Source: Eutrigla gurnardus (taxonomy: Eukaryota > Chordata > Actinopteri > Perciformes > Triglidae). Taken from it: DNA of 64,000 nucleotides. Below, in pieces: positions 19,752 through 32,500 of this stretch (position 1 is its first letter; each line of letters opens with the position of its first letter). The position numbers were made by a program, and so were the translations under genes. Under the pieces are notes generated by a model. The model was not told the origin of the DNA. It saw nothing but the letters and a program-made list of their open reading frames with translations, and ran no database searches. Location: contig OY741272.1 of NCBI GenBank assembly GCA_963514095.1, positions 25,189,230 to 25,253,229 of the forward strand, in the 5' to 3' direction.

Positions 19752-20104
19752 CGCTGTGGTTAGCCGTTGAGCTCAGACTTCGTCTCCAGTTCCCTGTCAT
19801 CAGGTGTTTAATAAACATCCTTCTAATGGCCACCAGGCGTTTTAATAAGCGCCGCTCTGATTGCCACCAGGCGTTTTAATAAGCATCTGGTGGCGTCATG
19901 TGTGTTTTACCCCTGGTGGCGTTTCACAGCCACATGCATTTGAACTGTAATCACCCAATCAGCAAAGACAAAGGACAGACCACACTAATCAAGCGTGCGG
20001 TTACATGTTGAGCTCAGATTTGGTTTAAATTTCCCCGCCATCAGGTGTTTAATAAACATGGCTCTAAACGATGCCAGGCGTTTAATGAGTGCCCTTCTGA
20101 TGCA
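19752..20104. repeat. local repeat cluster with CAGG(C/T)GTTTAATAA-type motif
   Basis: A block of about 105 bp at 19752-19860 recurs, diverged, at 19997-20104; both contain gttgagctcaga and later atcaggtgtttaataaacat. Within the first block CACCAGGCGTTTTAATAAGC occurs exactly twice (19831-19850 and 19865-19884), a 34-bp period. I do not recognise the family. Confidence 0.85.
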
Positions 20105-22301
20105 GGCGCTTGTGGTGTCTGGCGGTGTCACGTACTTCTATCTCTATTTTACACGCATCCCTTTTATGGAGGCTATCATTTATAACAATATTCAAGGATT
20201 TGGCTCACTACACGAAATAGAAGTATTTTTACACCAATGGACTCATGCATTAAATTGACTTCCTAATTATTATGCAGGATAGTAATTGATGATAGTGGAC
20301 ATTAAATTGTTGTCCAGTTGTAATAGCAATGATGCTCAGATGAGGGCAGTAAAGGACCTGTTATGAATGATTTGAAGTCAAACAGCTTTTCAAAACTGCA
20401 AACCAGGACACTCACTTTGAAATCAGATGCTTTTGAAGAATGTGATATTAAACTTACTGACACTGTCCACGTGGACAGATATTAGTCTAATGAATGGCAC
20501 TGATGAGTTTGGAGCTTGTAACAAGGATTTCTACTCTACAGGGGGAACAGTTTGAAAATAATGTACCATTTAAAAAAAAAAAGAAAAAAAGAAAAAACTC
20601 CTCCGCCACCTCTGTTGCAGACTGAAACCATGTGGATGCTCCACATGTGTGGCAGTGATGAGGACCTCCCTTTGACCGTCTCCCCGTCTGGAGGCTGATT
20701 TGCAGCAAACAGATGTATGTGTGCGAGGTGATGCTGCGGTTGAGATCTTGGAGCCAGATGTGTTTACACTTTGGGACACTTGAGTAATGATCTATGGAAA
20801 AGCACTCATTTATTGCAGGAGTGAAGGCAAACAGCAGCGGGAAGATTCTTGTGATGATTTTCTCTTTGATCTCACTGGTTTTAAATTCTATATTCAGTGA
20901 TAAGAGATAGGAGACTACACTGCTGCAGGACCTCTAGGAGCCATTTGAACCAGCGCAGAGGAGACTAGAGAGGAGAGAGGAAGACTCTGGTTTAAGGCCT
21001 TGGAAGGACTGACATCACACTTCTGGCCTCTGCTCTGCATTCATGGGAGTATGGGAGGGTGTGTGGTTGGGGGCTTGGAGTCATCTGTGGCACTCCTTTT
21101 TAGAGGTCTTTCGGTGCCTCTAGGATCCCGCGATGTGGCCACGACCAGAGATATGCCGGTGCCCGGGGATGTGGACAGTTCTTCCATTCAAAGCTGCGGC
21201 CTCTGCTGAATCATTGTGTATCTTTGTGGCCTCGGGAGTTTTGGGGTTTTTGGTCGTGTATATACATACGTGCACTTTTGTGCTTTTCCTCCCGGATTAT
21301 GTTGCCAGGGAAAACCGAGGAACTCATTCACATTCTGTGCAATGATGTGCCGCAGCAGAAAAGCTGTAAAACTTTATGAAGAGAGCCTGGTATTTTTGTC
21401 ATTTGCACCTCTGCAGTGTGGCTGAAAACATTCATGTAGGTCAGATCTTGTTCGGAGGGTTGTTGCAGGCTCTAAGTCTCCAGATTTAGGCCATTTCTGA
21501 CAGCTATGATACAGGGTGTTTGCTCTTATTGTCACCAGGAGGTTCCTTCAGTGCCCCTTTTTCTTAAGCCTCAGCCTCAAGGCAACTTTTGTGTTAATAT
21601 CTTTTGTACCTTCATCAGAAAATATTTAAATATGAACTAAAAAATCACTCAAATAATTAATTTTCTGTAATTTGTGAGTTTTGTCATCTAATTTCCTTGA
21701 ACGGAAGCCTCCACTGGGGTTTCCCTTTCTCACTTTAACCTCTAGGTGGCACTCTAAAGTAGGTTAATGCATTGAAAGGATCCAGCTCAGCACCTGTGGT
21801 CTTCATTTGCAGCCAGAACGCCCACACTAATGAGCCCTGGCTATGGAGATGGAGTGTTTCGTGGTTAATTTATCGCCACTAAGTGGTGGAAATCATTTCA
21901 TGAATGGATAATCTAAGTTCTTCAGCTCTACCATGCTGTTCGTTCACGTTATCTTGTGTAAAAAGGAATTCTTTTTAGACAGAATCCTGACATCGGTTAC
22001 TCGCAGAATAAATATAAAGTGGAAAATGTTGATTTGTGTTTTAGATCTAGATTTAGTTTTTGGATGTTGTCTGGGAGCCTTATGGCAAAATACCACATGT
22101 GCATTTTCTTTGTTCCGTCCTTGACGTTGTCCCTCTGCATGCTGCTATTTCTAAGTATTTTTACATTGCAGCGATGAAAGATGTGACCAATCTGACTTAT
22201 TTTCCAAGCATGCGGTGATGGGGGTTGGCACGCACTCATGTGGCAACCTGGCCCTGGACATGTTGCCGAGTTGGAAAACATGTGCACAGCGGGCAAAGCA
22301 A

Positions 22302-22317
22302 GCAAGCAAGCAAGCAC
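22302..22317. repeat. (CAAG)n microsatellite
   Basis: Four tandem CAAG units, just after gcgggcaaag. Confidence 0.85.
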
Positions 22318-23558
22318 ACTGCTGAGATCGCTCCTTATCACACGCCGTCTTATTGTGTAAGACAAGCCATTACACGCTCCATTTACGGGATGGCTGCTGA
22401 TCAACCGAGGGCCAGAATATTTAGCCTGGTGTGTGACATAATGGAAAGCTGCCATTGTTGCATCACACATCCAGTTAGCAGGGTTAGAATATCTGCACGC
22501 AACCCCTTACTATACATGTGCATATGGGGTTTCCATTCCCTCTCGAAACGGGATTCATGCCATTAGACATGATTGCATGTAAGTACCACTTGCTGTAGTC
22601 CCCTCCCCAGGGGACCATGGCAACATGTGTTTCCCATTGTTTCATGGGTTTCTTCATGTGTTCGCACTGACCACACTGACTTTCCCCATTAACTCACTGC
22701 GCTCGTGTATCTCGTCACTCTTTTATCGTGTCTGCAATTTGCCTTCGGATTATATCACCTGAGAGAGCTACACGGCCAACAATAAGTAAGTGTACTGTGT
22801 AGATTAACGCAGGCGGGAAACTCCAGTTTCTGAAAAGTGAAGCCAATGCAGAAGCGCCTTAACCTTGCATTCCCTCTACTGGCCATCAGGGGACGACTCT
22901 GGTTGGATAAAATAAGTGATAACGCTGATTCCAGTTGATGAGCTTTAATCTGACAGAGAAAATTAACATTTCAACCTACAATAAAGTACTTCTTATTTCA
23001 TTGGAGAATGTTTGAGCCTAGCAGAATCATTTCCCCGGTTAGTAAATAAATGTGGTGTTTGAAAAATGTGTCCCAGCTGCTTTATTTTGAGCTACTTCCA
23101 TAACCTGCGCTAGTGAAAACATTATCTTTTTATCTTTTATTTGGCCCAGGCCTTTCACATGTCCCTTTTTACAACCCACAGGAGTCATATTCTGCACTCA
23201 GAGGAAGGAAAAAGGCCAATTTTCTGGCTGACAGTGCTTTGAGATAAATGCCGTTTGCAGAAATGAGTTGCGGGTGTTTTTTCAATCATGCCATGGCCCT
23301 GTTTAAGGATAAATTGTCTGAAACTGTTAAACCAAACTAAGATCTTTTTGCTGTCTAACCACAGAAGACACAAGAATTAAACTTAATTTCCAGTCTTCAT
23401 GTAGAAGGTCGTAGTTCACACTCCACCTAGAAATAAACCTTTCCTGCGCAATGATGAATTTGAATTTTACACTTTTTACACAAAATGAATTTGTATGTGT
23501 TTCAATGTATTGATTTTAAATGATATCCAGTTTATTTTACAGAGCAGTTTTACAGACT

Positions 23559-23574
23559 TTTTTTTTTTTTTTTT
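23559..23574. repeat. poly(T) run
   Basis: A run of about 16 T in AT-rich intergenic DNA, with no associated element seen. Confidence 0.85.
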
Positions 23575-25025
23575 GCAAGTTTGCGAGAGGAGAATAAAAT
23601 CTGTTCGCTTTGTAGTGAAGAAAAGGTTAAAAATGTTGGTGGTAAAGTTTGTTAGCATGGTCTCACCTCATGAAATCAATTATCCAGTCATCACTGACTC
23701 ATCTGCTACAATCACTAAAGCATGTTTCCAACATTCTCTGGGCCGGGGCCCAGTTTTGAGTGGAAAGGTGAGGGTTTTGTTCCAGAGGGTACGATGACAT
23801 CAGAGGTTTTCCTTTGTAAAACAGAAATCTGACAGGTCCCCCCACCACTTGTCTAGCTCTGGTGACTGATAAAATAAAGCAGGCAGTAGGTGGATAAGTG
23901 AAATCAAACATGCTCTGGCAGGACTAGCTGGCAAAGCACCACATTTTTATAACTTAATCTGAATACGACATTGCGATAAAGCAATTAAACACCTTTTTTT
24001 CTGCAAGTACAGTGACACTTAAATTTATGTGCATCCGGTAATAAAACTGAATTCTATGTCTTGCACCATTTTAACACCCACTTACTTTTTTATCAACTTT
24101 TGACCTCTTGGAATAGCAGGCCTCCTGGGTGTCTGCTAAACCTCTCAGACCATCTTATATCAGTGTTATATGGAGCAATATGTAAGATGGTACATATGTA
24201 AAAAAAAAAAATTCCAACACCAGCATATTCTTTCAGGGCCTGACCATAAATCGGTGATTGATTTACGAAGCTGGAGGCCAGCCAGATGAAATAATCCATT
24301 TCTGTCTCTTAGTTCGTACTGCATCTAAGTGTTTGAGCCTCGTTCCTCCGTTGTCTGTAGTAATGGTGGGCCGTATCTCTGACATCAATATAATGTAAAC
24401 GATCTTGGGAGCCTAGTGCGAAACAAACAGTCAAAGGATTTGATAGAGTCTTCTTGAGGCTGACCAGATCAAAATCACATCGCTGAAAGATAAAATATGT
24501 GCCAAAAGGAAAACACTTAAAGAGGTGAATGAGATGAAGTAAAGTACATGTCAATAGAGCACGCAGAGTATACCTCAGACTGCACAGCACATCTTGAAAT
24601 GGTTGCGAAGTTCCCCTGTAGTCAGCAGTGTGTCGGATGTGTCTGTGTGCAGCAGCACCAGCGTTAATTGGTCAACAAACCCAGGATGTGACAGGCCTCT
24701 CTTTTTAAAATAGGGTGTTCGTGAGTACAGTGTCATTTTTCTGTTCTAGAAAGGAAAATGAAAGGCTGCTCAGAAGTTCTGTGCATATCCCAGCATTTTA
24801 TTTAGTATGAATTGCAACTTTTAGCCAAAATAAATAGTTCATGAGCCGCTCCGGCGCTGGGAATGAAAGAATGAACCGAGCCGGCAGGCGTCACCTCGCC
24901 GTTGCTGTGAGAGCAGAAACGCAGGAATTAGTGATGACAAACAAGTTGCGTTATTTTACGAGACACAACATGAGAAACAGAATAGAGAAAAGGAAAAGGC
25001 AACTAAGCTGAAAGGAGAAAGTGGA

Positions 25026-25095
25026 GCAGTTCACAGATAAAGAGCTGGATAGTTTTAGGTGGTGGAGACCAAAACCAGAGCAAAAAAAAAAAAAC
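25026..25095. repeat. dispersed repeat with GGTGGAGACCAAA core (copy 1)
   Basis: The order agataaagagctggatag...ggtggtggagaccaaaacca matches copies near 38.43, 46.66 and 57.59 kb. Confidence 0.5.
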
Positions 25096-27532
25096 TTTGG
25101 ACAGGTGAATGATAATGTTGCTTAGTGTCTGCTGATGTGTGATAGGTAATCGGATGTTAGCCATAGCAATAAAAAAAAATAATGACATGTCAGTGTTGTG
25201 TTCACAGCCTGACAAAAAAATCAGTTATAAGTTAGATCTTAACTTTGGGTTAACTTTGTGAGAGTCACAGTTTGATTTTTTGTGAATTTAAATAATGTGA
25301 TATTTTGCATTTCATGTTTAAATTCAGCTGTAAAAATGCAAGTCACGGTGCAAAGCTTTGTATCTTGTGCCTAGTTTTTCTAATCTGTTTTGTGTAAGGC
25401 ATACAGTAGAACATATAAATGATGCCTATATCAATTCTGCTTCTTCTGGAACAGTAAATACATAATGTTATGGATGAATCCAGCTGTGGTTTGTGAACAC
25501 TAAAAGAAGAAAAACCAGCTTGGTCACCTCTGCCAGATTTCAGTCTTTTCATATGAGCAAATAAAGCAGATATGACTGGATAAAATAACAGTGCGGTCGT
25601 AAAGTTGGACAAACAGTTATGATAGCGCTGCAAACAAAGATGTGGGCTTTATATTTGTGTTAAATTCTGTCGACATGGAAGTGCATGCCATGGAAGCCAC
25701 TGTACATATAGCTCACATTTCATGCAGAACATTTCAAAACCTTCTATTTTTCTTGGTTCGCCTTGAGCCGAGAATGCGCATATTGGATCGCTCACTTGCA
25801 AAAAACATCTAAATGTCGTATCACGTTTCTCGAAAGTGAATTTCATTTCATCAATTTCATTTTTTATTTTTTTGCTGCAGAGACATCACATTAACTTTCT
25901 ATGTGAGAAACGCCATAATATAACTGGTTTTAAAGCTCTCTCAATAAGTTTAATATCACCCCTGAAACGCCGCAGAATGAGAGTGTGGTGAGAACTGTAT
26001 CCTCCCCGAAGGATCAGGGAGCTTCAGTTAAGAGCTACAGCTTCTTTTCCACAGCCAGGCTCCTACTGATACTTTCCACCCCGGCTCTCCGTCAACGCTC
26101 CTGCCAAAAACGCAATCTCTTTGACATAGCGAGAGTCGACAAACTGAGAGTACGGCACACATAGCTCGGCGGCCTTGGAGACGTTTTCAGCCGTCTGGGG
26201 GGCTAAAGCGGCTCTGACCCAAGGTGAGGGAACTGGTTTCAGGGTGAGTGATTGAGCGCGTAGGTCATGTATCATGGTCACACCTGATCTGAGCACTAAA
26301 AATGCCATATTTTATCTTTTATATTTTTAAAATGGAGCCGTAAGGAATGTATCTTCGGATAAGACCTGCAAATGAGTGAGACGCTGGACCTCCCACTGAT
26401 AATCGCTGTGATGAATGGGCACAGGCTTCTCGCTGGGTGGCACCGCTTGTAAAATGTCTTGCTCTGACCAGAAGGCAAATACCGCAGACGTGCCAGCCAC
26501 GTGTTTTGCCAGGCTCTCTGAAGGCCGTGGCATCAGTCAGGCTGAGTGGAAAAGGTTCCACGACCTGATGTACGGCAGGTTGTTATTTCAACCATCCTGC
26601 AGGGAGGGCTTTAATACTTGGATTTCAGACTGCAGGGTGATTTTCATTGACGTGAATTAACGCAAGAATCACAGTAGAATTTAGCAAATGTTGATTTAAA
26701 GCTGACGAAATGTCTTCGCATTTTTAATTCATGCATATGATTACAACTAAAGCCGCATTTCATCGACGTTATCCATTGCATGTCTGCACTCAATCTGATA
26801 GATCTCCCAAGTAATCCATCATACCGCAAGGCATCTATGAAGCCTGTTTTCCAGAGAGCTCTTTTACACTGTTATTTCGTGAGAGTCATGATTTAGGATG
26901 GTGCTTTTTTATGGTCCAACAGAGAACTTTTAAAGATAATTTAAAACAATTGGATATATTAACTTTTGGCTTACGATGATAACCGTAAATGTCAGCCAGT
27001 CAGCCGTAACTCAGAGATGCTTTCTGGATGAGCTATAGGTATGTAGCCTGTAGTATTTTATAGACGAGAGAGCATTGCTATTAATCCTGGTTAATGTTTC
27101 TGCTTTTTTCTTTTTTTTTTGTCGCCATTGGAAGCCCTGAAGAGGTCTTGTTCTTGAATCATTAGTGAGCCACTCTCTTGCCAACTCCACAAAATGTTAC
27201 CTAGGGGCTTATAGGGGTGGCAGATGGTGGCACACTTTTACTCATCACATTTAAGTGGGTCATGGATTGTGCTCAGATCCGGATGAGAGGGTGGATATTT
27301 CGATATACTGCAATAAAGAGTCTAATTATTTTTAATTTACCGACTTGAAAAGTAATGACTGGAGTAACTCAACAGCGAAAGAAATTAGTTAAGAATGACA
27401 AGTTATATCCCCCATGATTTTAATGGACGACTACAGTAGATTTACTACTTCAATTACAATCATGGAAAGTTGAACCTGTTGCACTTCGACATGAGTAAAT
27501 ATGAGACTATGTTTGAGATGTTAGCATAAATT

Positions 27533-27634
27533 CCAAGATGGCAACGGCCAAAATGCAGAACTCGAGGCTTCGAAACCGTAGTCCACAAACCAAACCACGA
27601 TGACGACGTCCACTTCTTTCATGCAATCTATGAA
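27533..27634. repeat. dispersed CCAAGATGGC element (copy 1)
   Basis: Starts ccaagatggcaacggccaaa, then actcgaggcttc and agtcca; ends near acgtccacttctttcatgca. A similar copy lies at 32403-32500, and I recall the pattern as common in percomorph genomes. Confidence 0.65.
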
Positions 27635-29488
27635 CTGGACAGAAACGTGTCACCATGTGGTGTACTGCTGAACATTTTGCAGGTAAGCAAACATAACATG
27701 GTGAGATAGTGGGAGAAATTTAGCCTACTGTATGTGAAGCGCTATGCTAACTTTTGTTGTGGTGTGTAGTGTGTTGTTGTGCCTCTTGTACCCGCTGCAG
27801 AAACAGTAGTAACAAAGTAGGGAGCAATAATATGCAGTAGTGTGAGTAGTTTTTTCATTTGTTGAAAGCTAATTTTAGCTAGCTGCAGACGTAAACAAAG
27901 GTACTTTGTGCAGTGGCACTAAGGCAGGGCAGAAACGTGTAAGCATGTAGCCTACTACTGTTATATCTGGATATTTTTGCAGAATGCAAGTAAAAGGAGA
28001 AAAACACACTTGTTTATTCAACTGCCTCCTCACACATCCAAGTGTAACATCAGTATCCTAGGCCACGAATTGTATGGGGGGGTTACATTGAACATTCGAC
28101 CCCGGAGAAAAAGCATTGCTCAAAACCCTTCGGAAAGTCTCCTCAATGCGTCATTTTAAGAGGATATTGAGTTGGAGAACACAGGACCCTGGAAACATAG
28201 ATATGTTGCCCATGACAGCTGGCTAACGAGCTAGCTGGCTAGGTAGCAATGTTGACATAAAGTCAGCGATCCTCGGTGGAGGTGCTAAAAAATGGTTACT
28301 GTTGGCTTCGGAGGGCGGCGGTTGGCAGGGCGAAACATATTCTGAGTACTAAAATGTCTCCAGCATTCATGCCATGAAAGAGTGGCTTGTTTACTTCTCT
28401 TTTTCAATTTTCATAAACATTAAACTTACATGCTTTGACCTTTTTAAAGCCTCATGGGGTCTGGACTGTCTCAGGGCATTATATTCACAGCCAAAGTGGA
28501 AATATGGTGAGTGATAAAGCTCTTGGTCAACATTATACTGTAAATTCAAGAGGCCAACTTAAGCTAAATGTTTGATGTGTTTTACGTCTGTGTAAGTGTG
28601 AAGTGAAATGGGAGCTGTCACAACTCTCTATCTCAAATCCGAGCCACTTAGCTGCAATTCCAGTCCGCCCTAAAATACGTCTAAACTACGGTTCCCACAT
28701 CCCCGAGCTGTTGCAGATGTTCCCACGAATAGACGGCGTGTGAAGTATATCCTGGTACTTGTTATGGATTATTTGACTAGATTACCATGCAGACGTCCAC
28801 GCGGATCACAGAACTGCAAGTTTTTACACTCCGCTCACGGGGAAAGTCAATTTGTGTGAGTTGTGAATGTGAACTAATTTCTTCTGCAGGGATTATTATA
28901 TATAAGAAAAAGAGGAATTCTGTCAAAAGTTACTGGGCCGTCCTCAAAACAAGAACAAAGCACCCACGGCCCGTGATGCAATATCTAGAGAAATGCATGC
29001 TTTTCCAAATAATGAGCCTTTCAGACTTTCTCAGCTCAAGAACAATGTGGTATTCCCCTCCTTCACAGAGAATTTAATGAAATGAGGCTTGTAGGTAATA
29101 AAAAAAAAAAGATTTTTTTAATTCAATCGTTGATATTACATCCTCATAATTAATTTCTTTTATTTGTAATTTGTAAAATAATCAATTTACCTTCTGGACT
29201 GCAAATACCTGGATGTCCAGCTCATTACCAATAACTCCGTTCGACTTTAATACATCCCATGCAAGTGTGTCCAGAAAATGCAACATTAAATGAATCGGGG
29301 TTGATGTATGGCTGGATAACAGAAATCACCTGTTGCCTGTCTGACGATCATGTTTTTTTTCCAAACCCTGCTGCATTCCTTCTCTGATACCTTCACGCTG
29401 GTCCGACGTATCAAATGACATACCGTAAACGTGCTGTGCATCTGACATCGAAATGAAACATTTGAAATTAATGTAATACATACCTGCA

Positions 29489-29509
29489 GGGGGGTTGGGG
29501 GTGGGGGGG
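29489..29509 (+). other. G-quadruplex candidate
   Basis: Plus strand GGGGGG-TT-GGGGG-T-GGGGGGG. Long runs separated by one or two bases fit the quadruplex pattern. No gene nearby. Confidence 0.5.
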
Positions 29510-32402
29510 ATATATGTCCAGCTATGCAGAACTCAGGCACATCCAAGCAATCACCTCAAATTAAGTCATTTTTTAATCTGTGATGGATGGCATGCTCTTG
29601 ACTTCAGTTTCTGCTCCTTAAGTTTTGTTAATGGCAGAGTTGTGCTGGCCCCTCTCAGCATATTAATCATTTTTTGAGTGTTGCTAGTACGGGGACCACT
29701 TTGGAACCAGTTTTAAACAAGCTCTGGTTCTGGCAGAGGAAGTGCAAATGCCGTGAGGATCTAAACTGCGAGGAATGATAATCTGATGGCGGAGGAGTCT
29801 TTTTTTTGGCTTCAGTCGGCAGAAATCTTGCTGGAAACGAAATATATTTTAAACAAAAAACTTAAATCGGAGAATCAGCTGTGATTCCTTTCCCAGCATG
29901 TCCAGGTTTGCGAATGTTTGATGAAGAGTTTGTGAGCATGTTTGTTCTCTGGACTATTTAATTCTACTAGTTTGTCTCATCTTCCCCATAAACACCTACA
30001 GACAATGGAAAAATCAATGATGTGTTTGGGTGTTGAAATATTTTCGTGTGCATTTTTTCCACAATGCTGTTTATCATCAATCATCCGTCCCTTGAGGAAC
30101 ATCTTCAGAAAACATCCAAAACACCAATTGTTTGTTATCTTGGTAAAAGGTTGAAAAATAATCTCCTTAGAAATTGAGATTGTTCCACATTTTTCAAGCG
30201 TTTCTTAGTTTTTCTTTATTTTTTGTCATAGTACTCACCTGCAAAAACACCTGGAAATAATTATTAGTTCAACTTTCACAAGAGTTCACTGCCATTTCTT
30301 CATTTTTTTGTCAATATTTTACAATTTTAAAATTACCTGCAAAATAGATTTTTGTTTCATGCTTTGAAGGATAAAGTGATGTAAGTTCTGTTTCATTGAC
30401 TTATGAAAGCTAATTGGCTTCATCTTAATTCCCCCACAAATAAATCACTAATCAGATCTATCTTTTAACCTTTTTAAAAAAAAAATTCCACCATTAATCA
30501 CTCCGTGACCACGACATCTTAAGCCGAAGATTACCTCATTCTCCTCCTCAACTCAATCACACGCTGATTCAATAAATACATTACGGAGGCATTCGAGAAA
30601 ACAAATGCTCTTTTTGCAGCTGAACGGAGGGAGAGAGTGCAGCAGGTCATGCTGGTTTTGTTCCATCGCGCCATATGTTCCCACTTTTTTATTGTTTTGG
30701 TTTTGAAAAGCAAAAACCGCTGTCAGAGAAAAAGATAAGAGGCCATCAAGCCGAGCGAGAAACCATGAATCAAACCTCCTCTTTTTCCAGTGTACGATGA
30801 AGTATTGCAGGAATCTGCACGCCACATGGTCGATAAATTCTCTGTACCGTACCTGCATGAAAAAGGCTCGACAGAATGCATTCGATTGCTGCTTCTATCT
30901 GGACGGATGACGGATGCAGGAGAAGCTTTTGTTGCAGCGATATCGTGCAAAAACAACAACAGAATTCCTTAACGCTGGCGTAATCGTTTGACGGGCAGTT
31001 CTTCTTCTTGTTCCGCGGTGCACAGATTAGTGTTTGGTGATTTGTTCCAGGCTCGCTGTTGTTTTACAGCCTAAGATGTGATGAGTTGTGCACATGGGTC
31101 AGTGTTCTCAAAGAGCACGCAGTGCAACATGGGAGCTAATTATCCCCATGAGGATGTTGCATTGTTCGGACAGCCAGCTTTCAATTTGATTCTACATAAA
31201 TCATCCAAAAACACAAATATGTGTGTTTATTGCTTATATAAGTCCTGAAGCAGTGCCAGATTAGAAAACATCATTATGGATCTCATGCTAGGAGGGGATA
31301 TGAACAATAATTGCTCAACTCCAACTGACCTTAAACATGTTTTGTTGTTTTTTTCATTTCTTTTGCATGATCTTGCCATGTATATTTGAAAGCCAGACAT
31401 CAATCACGTTAGAATTGTGTTCTCATAGCAGGGATGCTTGCAGCGACAATCGCTCAACATTACAAAATCCATGTAGGCCTAGGTTTTTTTTTTGTTTTGT
31501 TTTTTTCCTTGCCAACCATCCCTGCAGACGCATAATTAAAGGCCTAACTTTGGTTAGAGGGAGCTTTGAATAAAGGAAAATGTTCAAAAAGACTCCTCGT
31601 TGCTGTAATAGGCGCATTAACTCTTATTTGGGGAACATGCTCTTTTTTTTGTGCGTGTGTGCACATTTTTACCCAAGCGGCATATATTGTGTTGCAGCTA
31701 CCATGCATGAGTTGATCATTTAAAAAAAAAAAAAAAAGGTTTGGAGGCTTTTAAGATGCCAGTCACTGAATGTAAAACCTCTCTCAGTTTGAAGCCAATG
31801 ACTTTCAGATGGCAGCACTGAGGCGATGTGGCTTTTGGTGAAGTCCCCAGAGGAAGGGAGCGTTTTGGCCTGCTGTGACGCTCGTGTGGGCTCGCCATAC
31901 ATGTGACAAGCAGTTGGTGTCTTACTCGAGGTTGTCATTACCATCTGAGTAGAACATGTTCAAGTCTGAATGTACTTTTGTTATGACAGACTGTGTGTGA
32001 TCCCTGCTCCAGACATGGAGGTTAGAATAGCTTGTTAGCAGGAAAGGGATGTCTCATCAACATACAAATAGACATTTCTGACTGAATATGTTTTTGGTAA
32101 GAATTGAACTGGTTATTTTTACTCAGAATGTAGAAATAAGAAAATATTGGATGAATAGCACATTGCTTATGAGAACCTGATTAATTTACCCTACTTCTCA
32201 CGTGATTTATCACCTCAGTAAACATTATAAACATGGGTTTATGGTCTCCATCCCTACTGATGCTACAATGCTAACAATGCAATTAGCTACTTCGATTACT
32301 TTAGCACTTAGCTGTAAACTTCACCTGAATTATGAAGCTAACTTTTGTCAACAGCTGAGAACAGAAGCCAGATGATAAAGATATTCCTGGTTGCAAAAAA
32401 AG

Positions 32403-32500
32403 TCCAAGATGGCGACAGCCAAAATGCACAACTCGAGGCTTCAAAACTGTAGTCCATAAACCAACAGGTGATGTCACCATGACTACGTCATCTTCTGTCT
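32403..32500. repeat. dispersed CCAAGATGGC element (copy 2)
   Basis: ccaagatggcgacagccaaa, then actcgaggcttcaaaac and gtagtccataaacc, then gatgtcaccatgactacgtc. Same orientation as the copy at 27533. Confidence 0.65.

Noticed and set aside
21997..22470. 157-codon minus-strand ORF in the intergenic region
   Set aside because: No domain, no exon-like conservation that I recognise, and a plus-strand ORF of similar length overlaps it; treated as chance.
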